Origin: an uncultured Lachnospiraceae bacterium
Lineage (GTDB): Bacteria; Bacillota; Clostridia; Lachnospirales; Lachnospiraceae
Length of the DNA: 11,748 nt
Reading direction: 5' to 3'
NCBI GenBank assembly: GCA_902796045.1
Contig: CADBNQ010000225.1
Coordinates: 1-11,748, forward strand
How positions within the stretch are numbered: position 1 is the stretch's first letter; every line of letters starts with the position of its first letter. Under the pieces are notes generated by a model, which saw only the letters and a list, made by a program, of their open reading frames with translations, had not been told where the DNA came from and did not search any database. Made by a program: the position numbers and the translations under genes. Below, in pieces: positions 6,074 to 11,748 of the stretch.

Positions 6074-6733
6074 TTACTTTCTGTGGTCAAGCCTGGAGGC
6101 GATGGCCATGCCTATATTCTGTATCAGCTGGAAGATTACAATGATCAGAATCACGGTGATGACCATGACCTGGGTGTTCCACCGGTAATAACCGTACTGG
6201 ACGGCGATGGAGCCAAGCCCTCCGCCTCCTACCGTCCCTGCCATGGCTGTATATCCCAGGATGGTTCCGGTAGTGATCGTCGCATTGACAATCAGAGATG
6301 TCTTAGCCTCTACCAGAAGTACCCTGAAGATGATATCAAAGTTGCTGGCACCCATGGACCTGGCCGCCTCGATCACACCGGGATCCACTTCTTTCAGAGA
6401 AGATTCCACCATCCTGCCGATAAAGGGTGCGGCACAGACAAAGAGGGGGAAGACCATGGCCGCTGTACCGTAGCTCTTTCCAACAACAATGGTCGTGAGA
6501 GGAATCAGCAATATTAGGAGGATAATAAACGGGATACTCCTTAAGATATTGCAGATAAAGTCCAGGATCTTATAGATAAAAGGATTAGGGCTGATCCCGT
6601 CCTTGTCCGTCACAGTCAGGATGATACCGATGGGAAGCCCAAGAACGTAGCCCAGAAAAGTCGAGCCCAAGGTCATGATCAGAGTCTCTATGATACCCTG
6701 GCCCAGCAGCTGTATATATGCTGAATTATCCAT
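6074..6733 (-). CDS. metI: Methionine ABC transporter permease
   Basis: The membrane channel subunit of the MetNIQ importer, expected to work as a homodimer, 219 aa from the chosen start. It is strongly hydrophobic with about five membrane helices. It contains the permease coupling (EAA) loop at about residues 120-145, VIEAARSMGASNFDIIFRV, which docks on MetN. Other MetI-like stretches are the first helix (LLGQGIIETLIMTLGSTFLG), LRSIPFIILL, and AMAGTVGGGGLG with the QYGYYRWNTQVM loop. An ATG at 6751 in the same frame would add MRRQNQ, but those codons contain the AGGAGG ribosome site for ATG 6733, so the shorter start is preferred. ATG 6733 overlaps the metN stop codon region by 8 nt (ATGGATAA), implying translational coupling. 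Confidence 0.94.
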   Translation of the reverse strand: MDNSAYIQLLGQGIIETLIMTLGSTFLGYVLGLPIGIILTVTDKDGISPNPFIYKILDFICNILRSIPFIILLILLIPLTTIVVGKSYGTAAMVFPLFVCAAPFIGRMVESSLKEVDPGVIEAARSMGASNFDIIFRVLLVEAKTSLIVNATITTGTILGYTAMAGTVGGGGLGSIAVQYGYYRWNTQVMVITVILIIVIFQLIQNIGMAIASRLDHRK

Positions 6734-7484
6734 CTGATTCTGCCTCCTCATACTTCAGCAGGGTCTTTGCCGCCCTGGTCCTGGGATTGAGAAATACCTC
6801 GTCAACCTCTCCGTGTTCCACCAGATGACCATGCTCCAGAATGGCCACTTTATTGCAGATTTCTCTGACAACAGCCATCTGGTGAGTGATGATCACTATG
6901 GTGATCCCCAACTCCTGATTGATCCGCCTGAGCAGGCCCAGAATAGAAGAAGTAGTCTGGGGGTCCAGCGCGCTGGTCGCCTCGTCACATAAAAGAATCT
7001 CGGGTTCCGATGCCAGTGCCCTGGCTATAGCCACCCGCTGTTTCTGTCCGCCGGACAGCTGGGCCGGGTAGGCCTTCTCCTTGTCAGTCAGATCAACTGT
7101 CTTAAGGAGTTCTCTGGCTTTCTTTCTGGCTTCTTTCTTACTGACCCCTTTGATAATAAGAGGGAAACAGATGTTGTCGATCACATTCTTCTGCATCAGA
7201 AGATTAAAATGCTGGAAGATCATGGAGATCTTGCTCCGCTCATTACGGAGTTCGGACTCAGAAAGTGCGCCAAGTTCCTTATCCCCGATATAAACATGTC
7301 CTTCGGTGGGTACCTCAAGATAATTAAGACAGCGGACCAGTGTGCTCTTCCCTGCGCCGGACATACCGATAACACCGTAGATATCTCCGGAATCGATCTT
7401 CAGGCAGATATCGTGCAGGGCATGCACCTCAGTCTCACTGTCAGTAAAAGTCTTAGATACATGATCGATGATGATATTGCTCAT
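6726..7484 (-). CDS. metN: Methionine ABC transporter ATP-binding protein, short form without NIL domain
   Basis: The ATPase that powers methionine uptake through MetI/MetQ on the cytoplasmic face, 252 aa. Canonical ABC motifs are Walker A GMSGAGKST (40-48), the Q-loop glutamine at 91 (MIFQHFNLL), signature LSGGQKQR (143-150), Walker B with ILLCDEATSALD (163-174), and the switch His201 (IITHQM). Well-studied MetN proteins from E. coli and Bacillus are about 340 aa and carry a C-terminal NIL (ACT-like) domain that binds methionine and shuts the transporter off. Here the protein stops soon after the ABC core (EEAESDG) and metI begins immediately, so no NIL domain is encoded in this position. 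The start ATG 7484 has only a weak CAGG ribosome site 8-10 nt upstream. It is the first gene of the operon, read from the promoter at 7538-7565. Confidence 0.93.
   Translation of the reverse strand: MSNIIIDHVSKTFTDSETEVHALHDICLKIDSGDIYGVIGMSGAGKSTLVRCLNYLEVPTEGHVYIGDKELGALSESELRNERSKISMIFQHFNLLMQKNVIDNICFPLIIKGVSKKEARKKARELLKTVDLTDKEKAYPAQLSGGQKQRVAIARALASEPEILLCDEATSALDPQTTSSILGLLRRINQELGITIVIITHQMAVVREICNKVAILEHGHLVEHGEVDEVFLNPRTRAAKTLLKYEEAESDG
6743..6748 (-). promoter_or_regulatory. Shine-Dalgarno that fixes the metI start at 6733
   Basis: Minus-strand AGGAGG lies within the 3' end of metN, 9 nt before ATG 6733. It would be codons 2-3 if the upstream ATG 6751 were used, and 6751 itself has no ribosome site. 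Confidence 0.75.
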
Positions 7485-7537
7485 TGTTTTAACCTGCTAA
7501 TCCTGTAGCTTTACCTTTATTTTTTCAGACAGAAATT

Positions 7538-7565
7538 ATTGTATCATAATATAGAATTAAGTCAA
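7538..7565 (-). promoter_or_regulatory. Promoter of the metNIQ operon
   Basis: On the minus strand TTGACT (7565-7560) and TACAAT (7543-7538) are 16 bp apart in AT-rich DNA. Transcription would start near 7531, leaving a leader of about 46 nt. That is too short for an S-box (SAM-I) or T-box element. A small inverted repeat, ATTAT (7535-7539) with ATAAT (7546-7550), overlaps the -10 box and could be a repressor site, but AT-rich repeats of this size are common by chance. Confidence 0.7.
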
Positions 7566-7604
7566 TAGACAAGAGTCTGGTTGGCTCTTCAGATCATTTT
7601 TACC

Positions 7605-7633
7605 TTGCAGTGTTATTCTATCCCTGATATAAT
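7605..7633 (+). promoter_or_regulatory. Extended -10 promoter for the Na/Pi transporter-larC-larB unit
   Basis: TTGCAG (7605-7610) and a perfect TATAAT (7628-7633) are 17 bp apart. TG at 7625-7626 gives the extended -10 form TGaTATAAT. The start would be near 7640, leaving a leader of about 100 nt before ATG 7741. It is divergent from, and about 40 bp from, the metN promoter. Confidence 0.8.
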
Positions 7634-7691
7634 ACAGGCGATTTCCGGCATGCATTGTTCGCAGAATATCATGCGCAGAAGATAAAAGCAG

Positions 7692-7711
7692 GTGCCAGGT
7701 TTTTCCGGCAC
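7692..7711 (+). other. Hairpin in the leader of the Na/Pi transporter mRNA
   Basis: GTGCC-A-GG (7692-7699) pairs with CC-GGCAC (7705-7711) around a TTTTT loop, giving seven base pairs with one bulged A, about 13 nt upstream of the ribosome site AAGGAG (7725-7730). A second weaker pairing, GCATG (7648-7652) with CATGC (7670-7674), lies upstream. No known riboswitch family is recognised. No terminator-type T run follows. Confidence 0.45.
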
Positions 7712-7740
7712 GTCAGTTGACAGTAAGGAGAATTAGGATA

Positions 7741-9561
7741 ATGCAAGTATTCTATGACATCATTGCCCTTCTCGGAGGGCTGGCCATGTTTCTCTACGGG
7801 ATGCGTATCATGGGAGATGGCCTGAAACGCTCTTCAGGCGGCGCCATGAAAGCTGCCATGCAGAAGGTAACCAATAAACCGGCCATCGGCTTTCTCTTTG
7901 GGATGCTGGTTACCTGTATGATCCAGAGCTCTACTGCGACCATTGTACTGACCGTCGGCCTTGTGGGTGCCGGACTTTTGACTTTCAGGCAGTCAGTAGG
8001 TATCGTCCTTGGGGCTAACGTCGGTACAGCTATTACGGCCCAGATTATCCGCCTGATGGATGTCAGCGCCGGGTCTGCCAGCCTGCTGTATTTCTTTAAA
8101 GCAGATAATCTGGCACCGCTTTCTCTGGTGATCGGCATGGTCTTTATCATGTTTGTGAAAAAGGATGTTTTTCAGAATGCGGGAAATATCCTCATCGGTT
8201 TTGGTGTCCTTTTTATGGGACTGATCTTTATGAGTGCAGCAGTGAGCGAGATGGGAGAAGGACTGAGCAGCCTCCTGACCAGATTTGAGGACAATTACCT
8301 GCTGGGCTTTCTGTCAGGAGTTGTCGTCACCGGTGTCATCCAGAGCTCATCGGCTGTGGTAGGTATCCTCCAGTCTATGGCAAGTTCTGTTGGTCTAAAG
8401 TTCTGCGGTGTTTTTGCCGTCATCATCGGCGTCAACATCGGTGACTGCCTCACTACTTTTATCGTAAGCCGGATCGGTGCCAGCCCTGACCAGATACGTA
8501 CTGCTCTGGTCCATGTCATCTATAATGTTCTGGCAGCCATCCTGGTGTCCATGTCTGTTTTTATCGGAAGACAGACCGGCCTGATCAGTGACAGCCTGTG
8601 GAATATGACATTGGATTCCGGCGGTGTGGCCAACCTGCACGGTATTTTCCGTCTGGTTCCCGCTGTTTTGTTTCTTCCCTTATCGGGTTTCATGGCCGCC
8701 ATGGCCGAGAAGATTGTCCCTGACAAGGCACCTGTGGACGATGAAGACGCTGTCTATGAGCAGAACCTCAGAGAGCTGGACAGCCGTCTGATCTCCAACC
8801 CGGCCTTTGCTCTTGACCAGGTTTCTGTCCTGATCAGGCACATGGCAGAAGTAGCCATCGACAATGTTGATTCTTCCTTCAGCCAGGTCACTGAATACAA
8901 CCCTGCAAGGAAAGAAAGGATCTATCAGAGAGAGGACCTGCTGGACCGTATGGCAGACGCTGCCAACCAGTATCTGATCGACCTGTCCCCCTATATTACT
9001 CTGGAGTCGCAGAACATGAGCCAGAGTTTTCTCATCAAAGCCCTGAACAGCTTTGAAAGAATCGGAGATTATGCTGTAAATATCGATGATGAGACTTCTG
9101 ACGTTCAATCTAAGAATAAAGACTTTTCAGGGATCGCCATGCATGAACTTAATGTGCTGACCAGCGCCATCCGTGAAATCCTGGATCTGACTTACAATGC
9201 TTTCATCAACAATGACATCAATCTGGCCAGACAGGTAGAGCCAATGGAAGAAGTGATCGATGCTCTGGTGGATTCTGCAAAGAACAGGCATGTGACCAGG
9301 ATGACAGATCATACCTGTGATATCTACAGCGGCATCCACTTCGAGAACATCCTGTCCAACATGGAGAGGGTTTCAGACCAGTGCTCCAGCCTGGCTGTAT
9401 CCATTCTGGCTCTGAATGATCCGGGCATCCTTGGCAGGGAGCATGAATACCTGCATGCCCTTCATCATTCGGATAATCCTAGATACCTGGAAGCCTTTGA
9501 TAAGAAATACAAAGAGTACTTTACACTGTTTGACCAGACAGAATCCCAGGAGGATGAATAA
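7741..9561 (+). CDS. Na+/phosphate cotransporter (NptA/PNaS family) with C-terminal PhoU domain
   Basis: A 606-aa membrane protein predicted to move inorganic phosphate with sodium. The N-terminal half, residues 1-325 or so, is hydrophobic and carries the duplicated signature of the family: QSSTATIVLTVG (from residue 62) and QSSSAVVGILQ (from residue 201), each followed by a G-A/V-N-V/I-G motif (GANVGTAITAQ and GVNIGDCLTTF). The C-terminal part, about 345-600, is PhoU-like and soluble. It has the two metal-site motifs ERIGDY (439-444) and ERVSDQ (542-547). This fusion is common in bacterial PNaS proteins; direction is uncertain because the E. coli relative YjbB exports phosphate. ATG 7741 is chosen because AAGGAG (7725-7730) lies 10 nt upstream; a TTG at 7717 in frame would include that ribosome site in the coding region. 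larC begins 2 bp after the stop, so the genes are co-transcribed. Confidence 0.92.
   Translation: MQVFYDIIALLGGLAMFLYGMRIMGDGLKRSSGGAMKAAMQKVTNKPAIGFLFGMLVTCMIQSSTATIVLTVGLVGAGLLTFRQSVGIVLGANVGTAITAQIIRLMDVSAGSASLLYFFKADNLAPLSLVIGMVFIMFVKKDVFQNAGNILIGFGVLFMGLIFMSAAVSEMGEGLSSLLTRFEDNYLLGFLSGVVVTGVIQSSSAVVGILQSMASSVGLKFCGVFAVIIGVNIGDCLTTFIVSRIGASPDQIRTALVHVIYNVLAAILVSMSVFIGRQTGLISDSLWNMTLDSGGVANLHGIFRLVPAVLFLPLSGFMAAMAEKIVPDKAPVDDEDAVYEQNLRELDSRLISNPAFALDQVSVLIRHMAEVAIDNVDSSFSQVTEYNPARKERIYQREDLLDRMADAANQYLIDLSPYITLESQNMSQSFLIKALNSFERIGDYAVNIDDETSDVQSKNKDFSGIAMHELNVLTSAIREILDLTYNAFINNDINLARQVEPMEEVIDALVDSAKNRHVTRMTDHTCDIYSGIHFENILSNMERVSDQCSSLAVSILALNDPGILGREHEYLHALHHSDNPRYLEAFDKKYKEYFTLFDQTESQEDE
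9548..9553 (+). promoter_or_regulatory. Ribosome binding site of larC inside the transporter gene
   Basis: AGGAGG lies within the last codons of the Na/Pi transporter, 10 nt before ATG 9564. It shows that larC is translated from the same mRNA rather than from its own promoter; only 2 bp separate the genes. Confidence 0.75.
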
Positions 9562-9563
9562 TC

Positions 9564-10910
9564 ATGAAAACACTTTATTTTGACTGTTCCAGCGGAATCA
9601 GCGGCAATATGGTCCTGGGCGCCCTCACAGAGCTGACCGGAGACCGGGAGTATCTGGTCAGGGAGCTGGAGAAGCTTCATATAGATGGCTATCGTATCGA
9701 GTACTCCAGCCGGGAGAAAAACGGCATCATGGGAACCCATGTGGATGTGATCCTGGATGATCAGGAAGAACAAACTCATCATCATGACCATGAACATCAT
9801 CATGACCATGAACACCATCATGACCACGAACATCATAATGACCATGGGCACCATCACGATCATGAACACCATCATGATCACGGGCATGAACATGGACATG
9901 GGCATGGTCCCCACCGCAATCTCGATGATATCAATGCCATCATCGACAGAAGCGACCTGAATGAGGAGACGAAAGCTCTGGCTAAGAGGATCTTTCTGAG
10001 AGTGGCTGAGGCTGAAAGCAAGGTCCATGGAAAGCCTCTTTCCCAGGTGCATTTTCATGAAGTGGGCGCAACTGATTCCATCGTGGATATTGTGGGAACG
10101 GCCATTCTCATAGACCGGATCCGGCCTGACCAGATATTGTCAGGGGTTGTCAATGAAGGACATGGCTTTATTCATTGCGCTCATGGGACCATGGCAGTCC
10201 CTGTCCCTGCTACCAGCGAGATCTTTGCTAAGGCTAAAGTAAGATTCCGGCAGATTGACATCGATACCGAGCTGGTGACACCCACCGGTGCCGCGATCAT
10301 AGCAGAGCTCGCCGGGGATTACATCCCCATGCCTGCCATGCAGGTATCAAAAGTCGGCTGGGGAGCCGGGTCCAAATCACTGTCCATCCCCAATCTGCTG
10401 AAGGTTACACTCGGCGAGACTTCTGAGCAGGAGGATACTGCAGCCTCTCGCAATGGTCAGGGAGACAGGAGCATCGTCGTGATGGAGACCAATATTGATG
10501 ACACAAGCGGGGAAATCCTTGGTCATACCATGGATCAGCTGCTGAAAAAGGGGGCGCTGGATGTCTTCTATACCCCTGTCTACATGAAAAAGAACAGGCC
10601 GGCCTACCGTCTGACTGTCACCTGCCGTAAAGAAGATATGGATCTTCTTCAGTCATGTATCTTCAGAGAGACAACAACCATTGGAATCCGCTATCGCTAT
10701 GAAGACCGGGTCTGCCTTGACCGGGAGCAGATCTTCATAGATACCCCTTATGGAACTATTGAAGCCAAGAAGGTGATCTTTAACGGGGAGGCTTTCATCT
10801 ATCCGGAATATGAGAGTTTGAAGAAAACAGCAGAGCAAAAGGGGGTTCCTCTTAAGGACCTGTACCGGATGGCAGGAACAGGAAGGATAAAAAACGATGG
10901 AAATCCATGA
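9564..10910 (+). CDS. larC: LarC, nickel insertion protein for the nickel-pincer cofactor, single-frame with His-rich insert
   Basis: Catalyses CTP-dependent insertion of nickel into pyridinium-3,5-bisthiocarboxylic acid mononucleotide, the last step of NPN cofactor synthesis for LarA-type enzymes. It is 448 aa. The N-terminal LarC1 region starts with YFDCSSGISGNMVLGAL (residues 5-21) and contains VHFHEVGATDSIVDIVG (162-178), HGTMAVPVPAT (207-217) and TPTGAAI. A variable linker follows (SEQEDTAASRNGQG). The LarC2 region begins near METNIDDTSGEILG and includes the DVFYTPVYMKKNRP stretch. Between residues 72 and 117 is a His-rich insert. In Lactobacillus plantarum LarC needs a ribosomal frameshift between LarC1 and LarC2; here the frame is continuous. 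AGGAGG (9548-9553) sits in the end of the upstream gene. The gene overlaps larB by 14 nt. Confidence 0.95.
   Translation: MKTLYFDCSSGISGNMVLGALTELTGDREYLVRELEKLHIDGYRIEYSSREKNGIMGTHVDVILDDQEEQTHHHDHEHHHDHEHHHDHEHHNDHGHHHDHEHHHDHGHEHGHGHGPHRNLDDINAIIDRSDLNEETKALAKRIFLRVAEAESKVHGKPLSQVHFHEVGATDSIVDIVGTAILIDRIRPDQILSGVVNEGHGFIHCAHGTMAVPVPATSEIFAKAKVRFRQIDIDTELVTPTGAAIIAELAGDYIPMPAMQVSKVGWGAGSKSLSIPNLLKVTLGETSEQEDTAASRNGQGDRSIVVMETNIDDTSGEILGHTMDQLLKKGALDVFYTPVYMKKNRPAYRLTVTCRKEDMDLLQSCIFRETTTIGIRYRYEDRVCLDREQIFIDTPYGTIEAKKVIFNGEAFIYPEYESLKKTAEQKGVPLKDLYRMAGTGRIKNDGNP
9777..9914 (+). repeat. His-codon-rich tandem repeat inside larC (18-nt period)
   Basis: Six near-identical 18-nt units encode HHHDHE-type hexapeptides, then a HEHGHGHGPH tail. 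In total 28 of 46 residues (72-117) are His, with Asp, Glu and Gly making up most of the rest. CAT and CAC alternate between units, so the repeat has diverged at synonymous sites. It is likely a nickel-binding or storage segment; replication slippage could change its length. Confidence 0.9.
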
Positions 10911-11652
10911 GATACTGCAGAAGCTGAAAGAGGGCGGACTCACACTGCAGCAGGCAGAAGAGGAGATAAAAAAGAATCAGTACGAAGATCTTGGATATGC
11001 GAAGATAGACCACAACAGGAAGGAGCGCTCCGGCAATGCAGAGGTTGTTTTCTGTCAGGGAAAGCCTGATGAGTATCTGCTTGAGATCTATCAGCGCATA
11101 CTGGCTAATAACGGGGAAGTCCTGGGGACAAGAGCGTCAGAAAAGCAGTACGAACTTCTAAAAGAGGTTATCCCGGAAGTATCCTACCACGAGATCTCCC
11201 GGATCCTGAAAGTGGAGAAGGAGAAGGAGAGGGTGGGCAACATTGCTGTCTGCACCGGCGGTACTGCAGATATTCCTGTCGCTGAGGAGGCTGCTCAGAC
11301 TGCTGAGTTCTTCGGCTCTGCAGTGGAGAGGATCTATGATGTCGGCGTAGCAGGCATCCACCGTCTCTTTGCCCACCGCGCACAGATCGAAAAGGCCCGG
11401 GTAATCGTCGTAGCTGCCGGTATGGAAGGAGCTCTTGCCTCTGTTGTGGGAGGCCTGGCCAGAGTGCCGGTGATCGCTGTTCCTACTTCTGTTGGATACG
11501 GAGCAAGCTTCGGCGGCCTGTCAGCCCTCCTGTCCATGCTCAATTCCTGCAGCAACGGGGTCAGTGTGGTCAATATAGATAACGGATACGGAGCGGGGTA
11601 TATCGCCAACCAGATCAACCAGGCCATATGCAGGGGGAATAAAAGTTTATAA
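10897..11652 (+). CDS. larB: LarB, pyridinium-3,5-biscarboxylic acid mononucleotide synthase
   Basis: Carries out the first step of nickel-pincer cofactor synthesis: carboxylation of the pyridinium ring of nicotinic acid adenine dinucleotide and release of AMP. It is 251 aa, the usual length. The N-terminal helical part (1-110) contains FCQGKPDEYL and LGTRAS. The C-terminal PurE-like domain carries AVCTGGTADIPVAEEA (117-132), IYDVGVAGIHRL (146-157), AAGMEGALASVVGGL (173-187), the VPTSVGYGASFGG loop (195-207) and SCSNGVSVVNIDNGYGAG (217-234). Cys218 sits where the catalytic Cys of characterised LarB is expected. The start ATG 10897 overlaps the end of larC by 14 nt, with AAGGA (10883-10887) 9 nt upstream. 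No terminator follows in the remaining 96 bp. larE, needed for sulfur insertion, would have to lie elsewhere. Confidence 0.95.
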   Translation: MEIHEILQKLKEGGLTLQQAEEEIKKNQYEDLGYAKIDHNRKERSGNAEVVFCQGKPDEYLLEIYQRILANNGEVLGTRASEKQYELLKEVIPEVSYHEISRILKVEKEKERVGNIAVCTGGTADIPVAEEAAQTAEFFGSAVERIYDVGVAGIHRLFAHRAQIEKARVIVVAAGMEGALASVVGGLARVPVIAVPTSVGYGASFGGLSALLSMLNSCSNGVSVVNIDNGYGAGYIANQINQAICRGNKSL

Positions 11653-11726
11653 CTTCCCACACCAGCATCTGACGAAAAGGCCAGAAACCCAGTGTTTATG
11701 CGGGGTTCAGGGCACCGGGGCAGGAC

Positions 11727-11747
11727 TTTTATCAACGTTTTATCAAC
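11727..11747. repeat. Direct repeat TTTTATCAAC x2, 11-bp period, at the window end
   Basis: TTTTATCAAC occurs at 11727-11736 and again at 11738-11747, one helical turn apart. The second copy reads on as TTATCAACA (11740-11748), one base from the classical DnaA box TTATCCACA. A weak stem, AACCC (11686-11690) with GGGTT (11703-11707), lies just upstream. The array may continue past the window, so its extent cannot be judged. Confidence 0.45.
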
Positions 11748-11748
11748 A

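Noticed and set aside
6083..6517. Plus-strand open frame of 144 codons opposite metI
   Set aside because: Antisense shadow of a well-defined permease; the composition is typical of a reverse-complemented membrane gene and there is no ribosome site.
9777..9914. Regular repeat that could be taken for a CRISPR-like or minisatellite array
   Set aside because: The units are contiguous with no unique spacers and keep the larC reading frame; it is a coding repeat for His-rich hexapeptides.
9465..10058. Minus-strand open frame with a long Met/Val-rich, membrane-like stretch opposite larC
   Set aside because: It is the antisense reading of the His/Asp codon repeat (CAT/CAC/GAC read as ATG/GTG/GTC). 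It has no ribosome site and the plus-strand LarC is unambiguous.
11686..11707. Possible terminator after larB
   Set aside because: The stem is only 5 bp with a 12-nt loop and no T run follows directly; the TTTT at 11727 is part of the direct repeat 20 nt further on.

Overview
The window looks like a chromosomal segment of a low-to-mid GC Gram-positive anaerobe of class Clostridia, most plausibly a gut Lachnospiraceae. The grounds are strong AGGAG/AGGAGG ribosome binding sites, sigma-A type promoters, a lipobox-type substrate-binding protein, a small secreted protein with an FN3-like repeat, and the family mix. The taxonomy is inference from gene style, since no rRNA or other marker gene is present. 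All genes have similar codon use, and no insertion sequence, phage gene, tRNA, rRNA or CRISPR array is visible.

Layout. (1) Positions 1-998 hold the 3' part of a P1B-type metal-exporting ATPase (Zn/Cd/Pb type), closed by a strong intrinsic terminator at 1031-1079. (2) A near-consensus promoter at 1134-1162 drives a two-gene unit: a GNAT acetyltransferase starting at TTG 1255, and a type I glutamine synthetase that carries the NLYDL tyrosine. (3) A separate promoter with a 12-bp palindrome between its -35 and -10 boxes precedes a small, extremely lysine-rich secreted protein. It is followed by a cysteine synthase family gene. (4) A bidirectional terminator at 5062-5103 separates cysK from the convergent operon metN-metI-metQ on the minus strand, a D/L-methionine ABC importer. 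Its ATPase is short and lacks the regulatory NIL domain. (5) Divergently transcribed from a 256-bp intergenic region is a tightly packed plus-strand unit: a Na/Pi cotransporter with a C-terminal PhoU domain, larC and larB. The last two belong to the nickel-pincer nucleotide cofactor pathway.

How the genes work together. Glutamine synthetase, cysteine synthase and the methionine importer cover nitrogen and sulfur amino-acid supply. The LarB/LarC pair makes and metallates the nickel-pincer (NPN) cofactor used by LarA-type racemases. larE and any larA homologue are not in this window. LarC here is one uninterrupted reading frame with a 46-residue histidine-rich insert (28 His), which looks like a built-in nickel store.

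No clearly undescribed multi-gene system is visible. The points most worth a second look are the coupling of a phosphate transporter to larCB, the His-rich LarC, the NIL-less MetN together with the absence of a SAM riboswitch, the very basic secreted protein with its promoter palindrome, and the GNAT-glnA pair.
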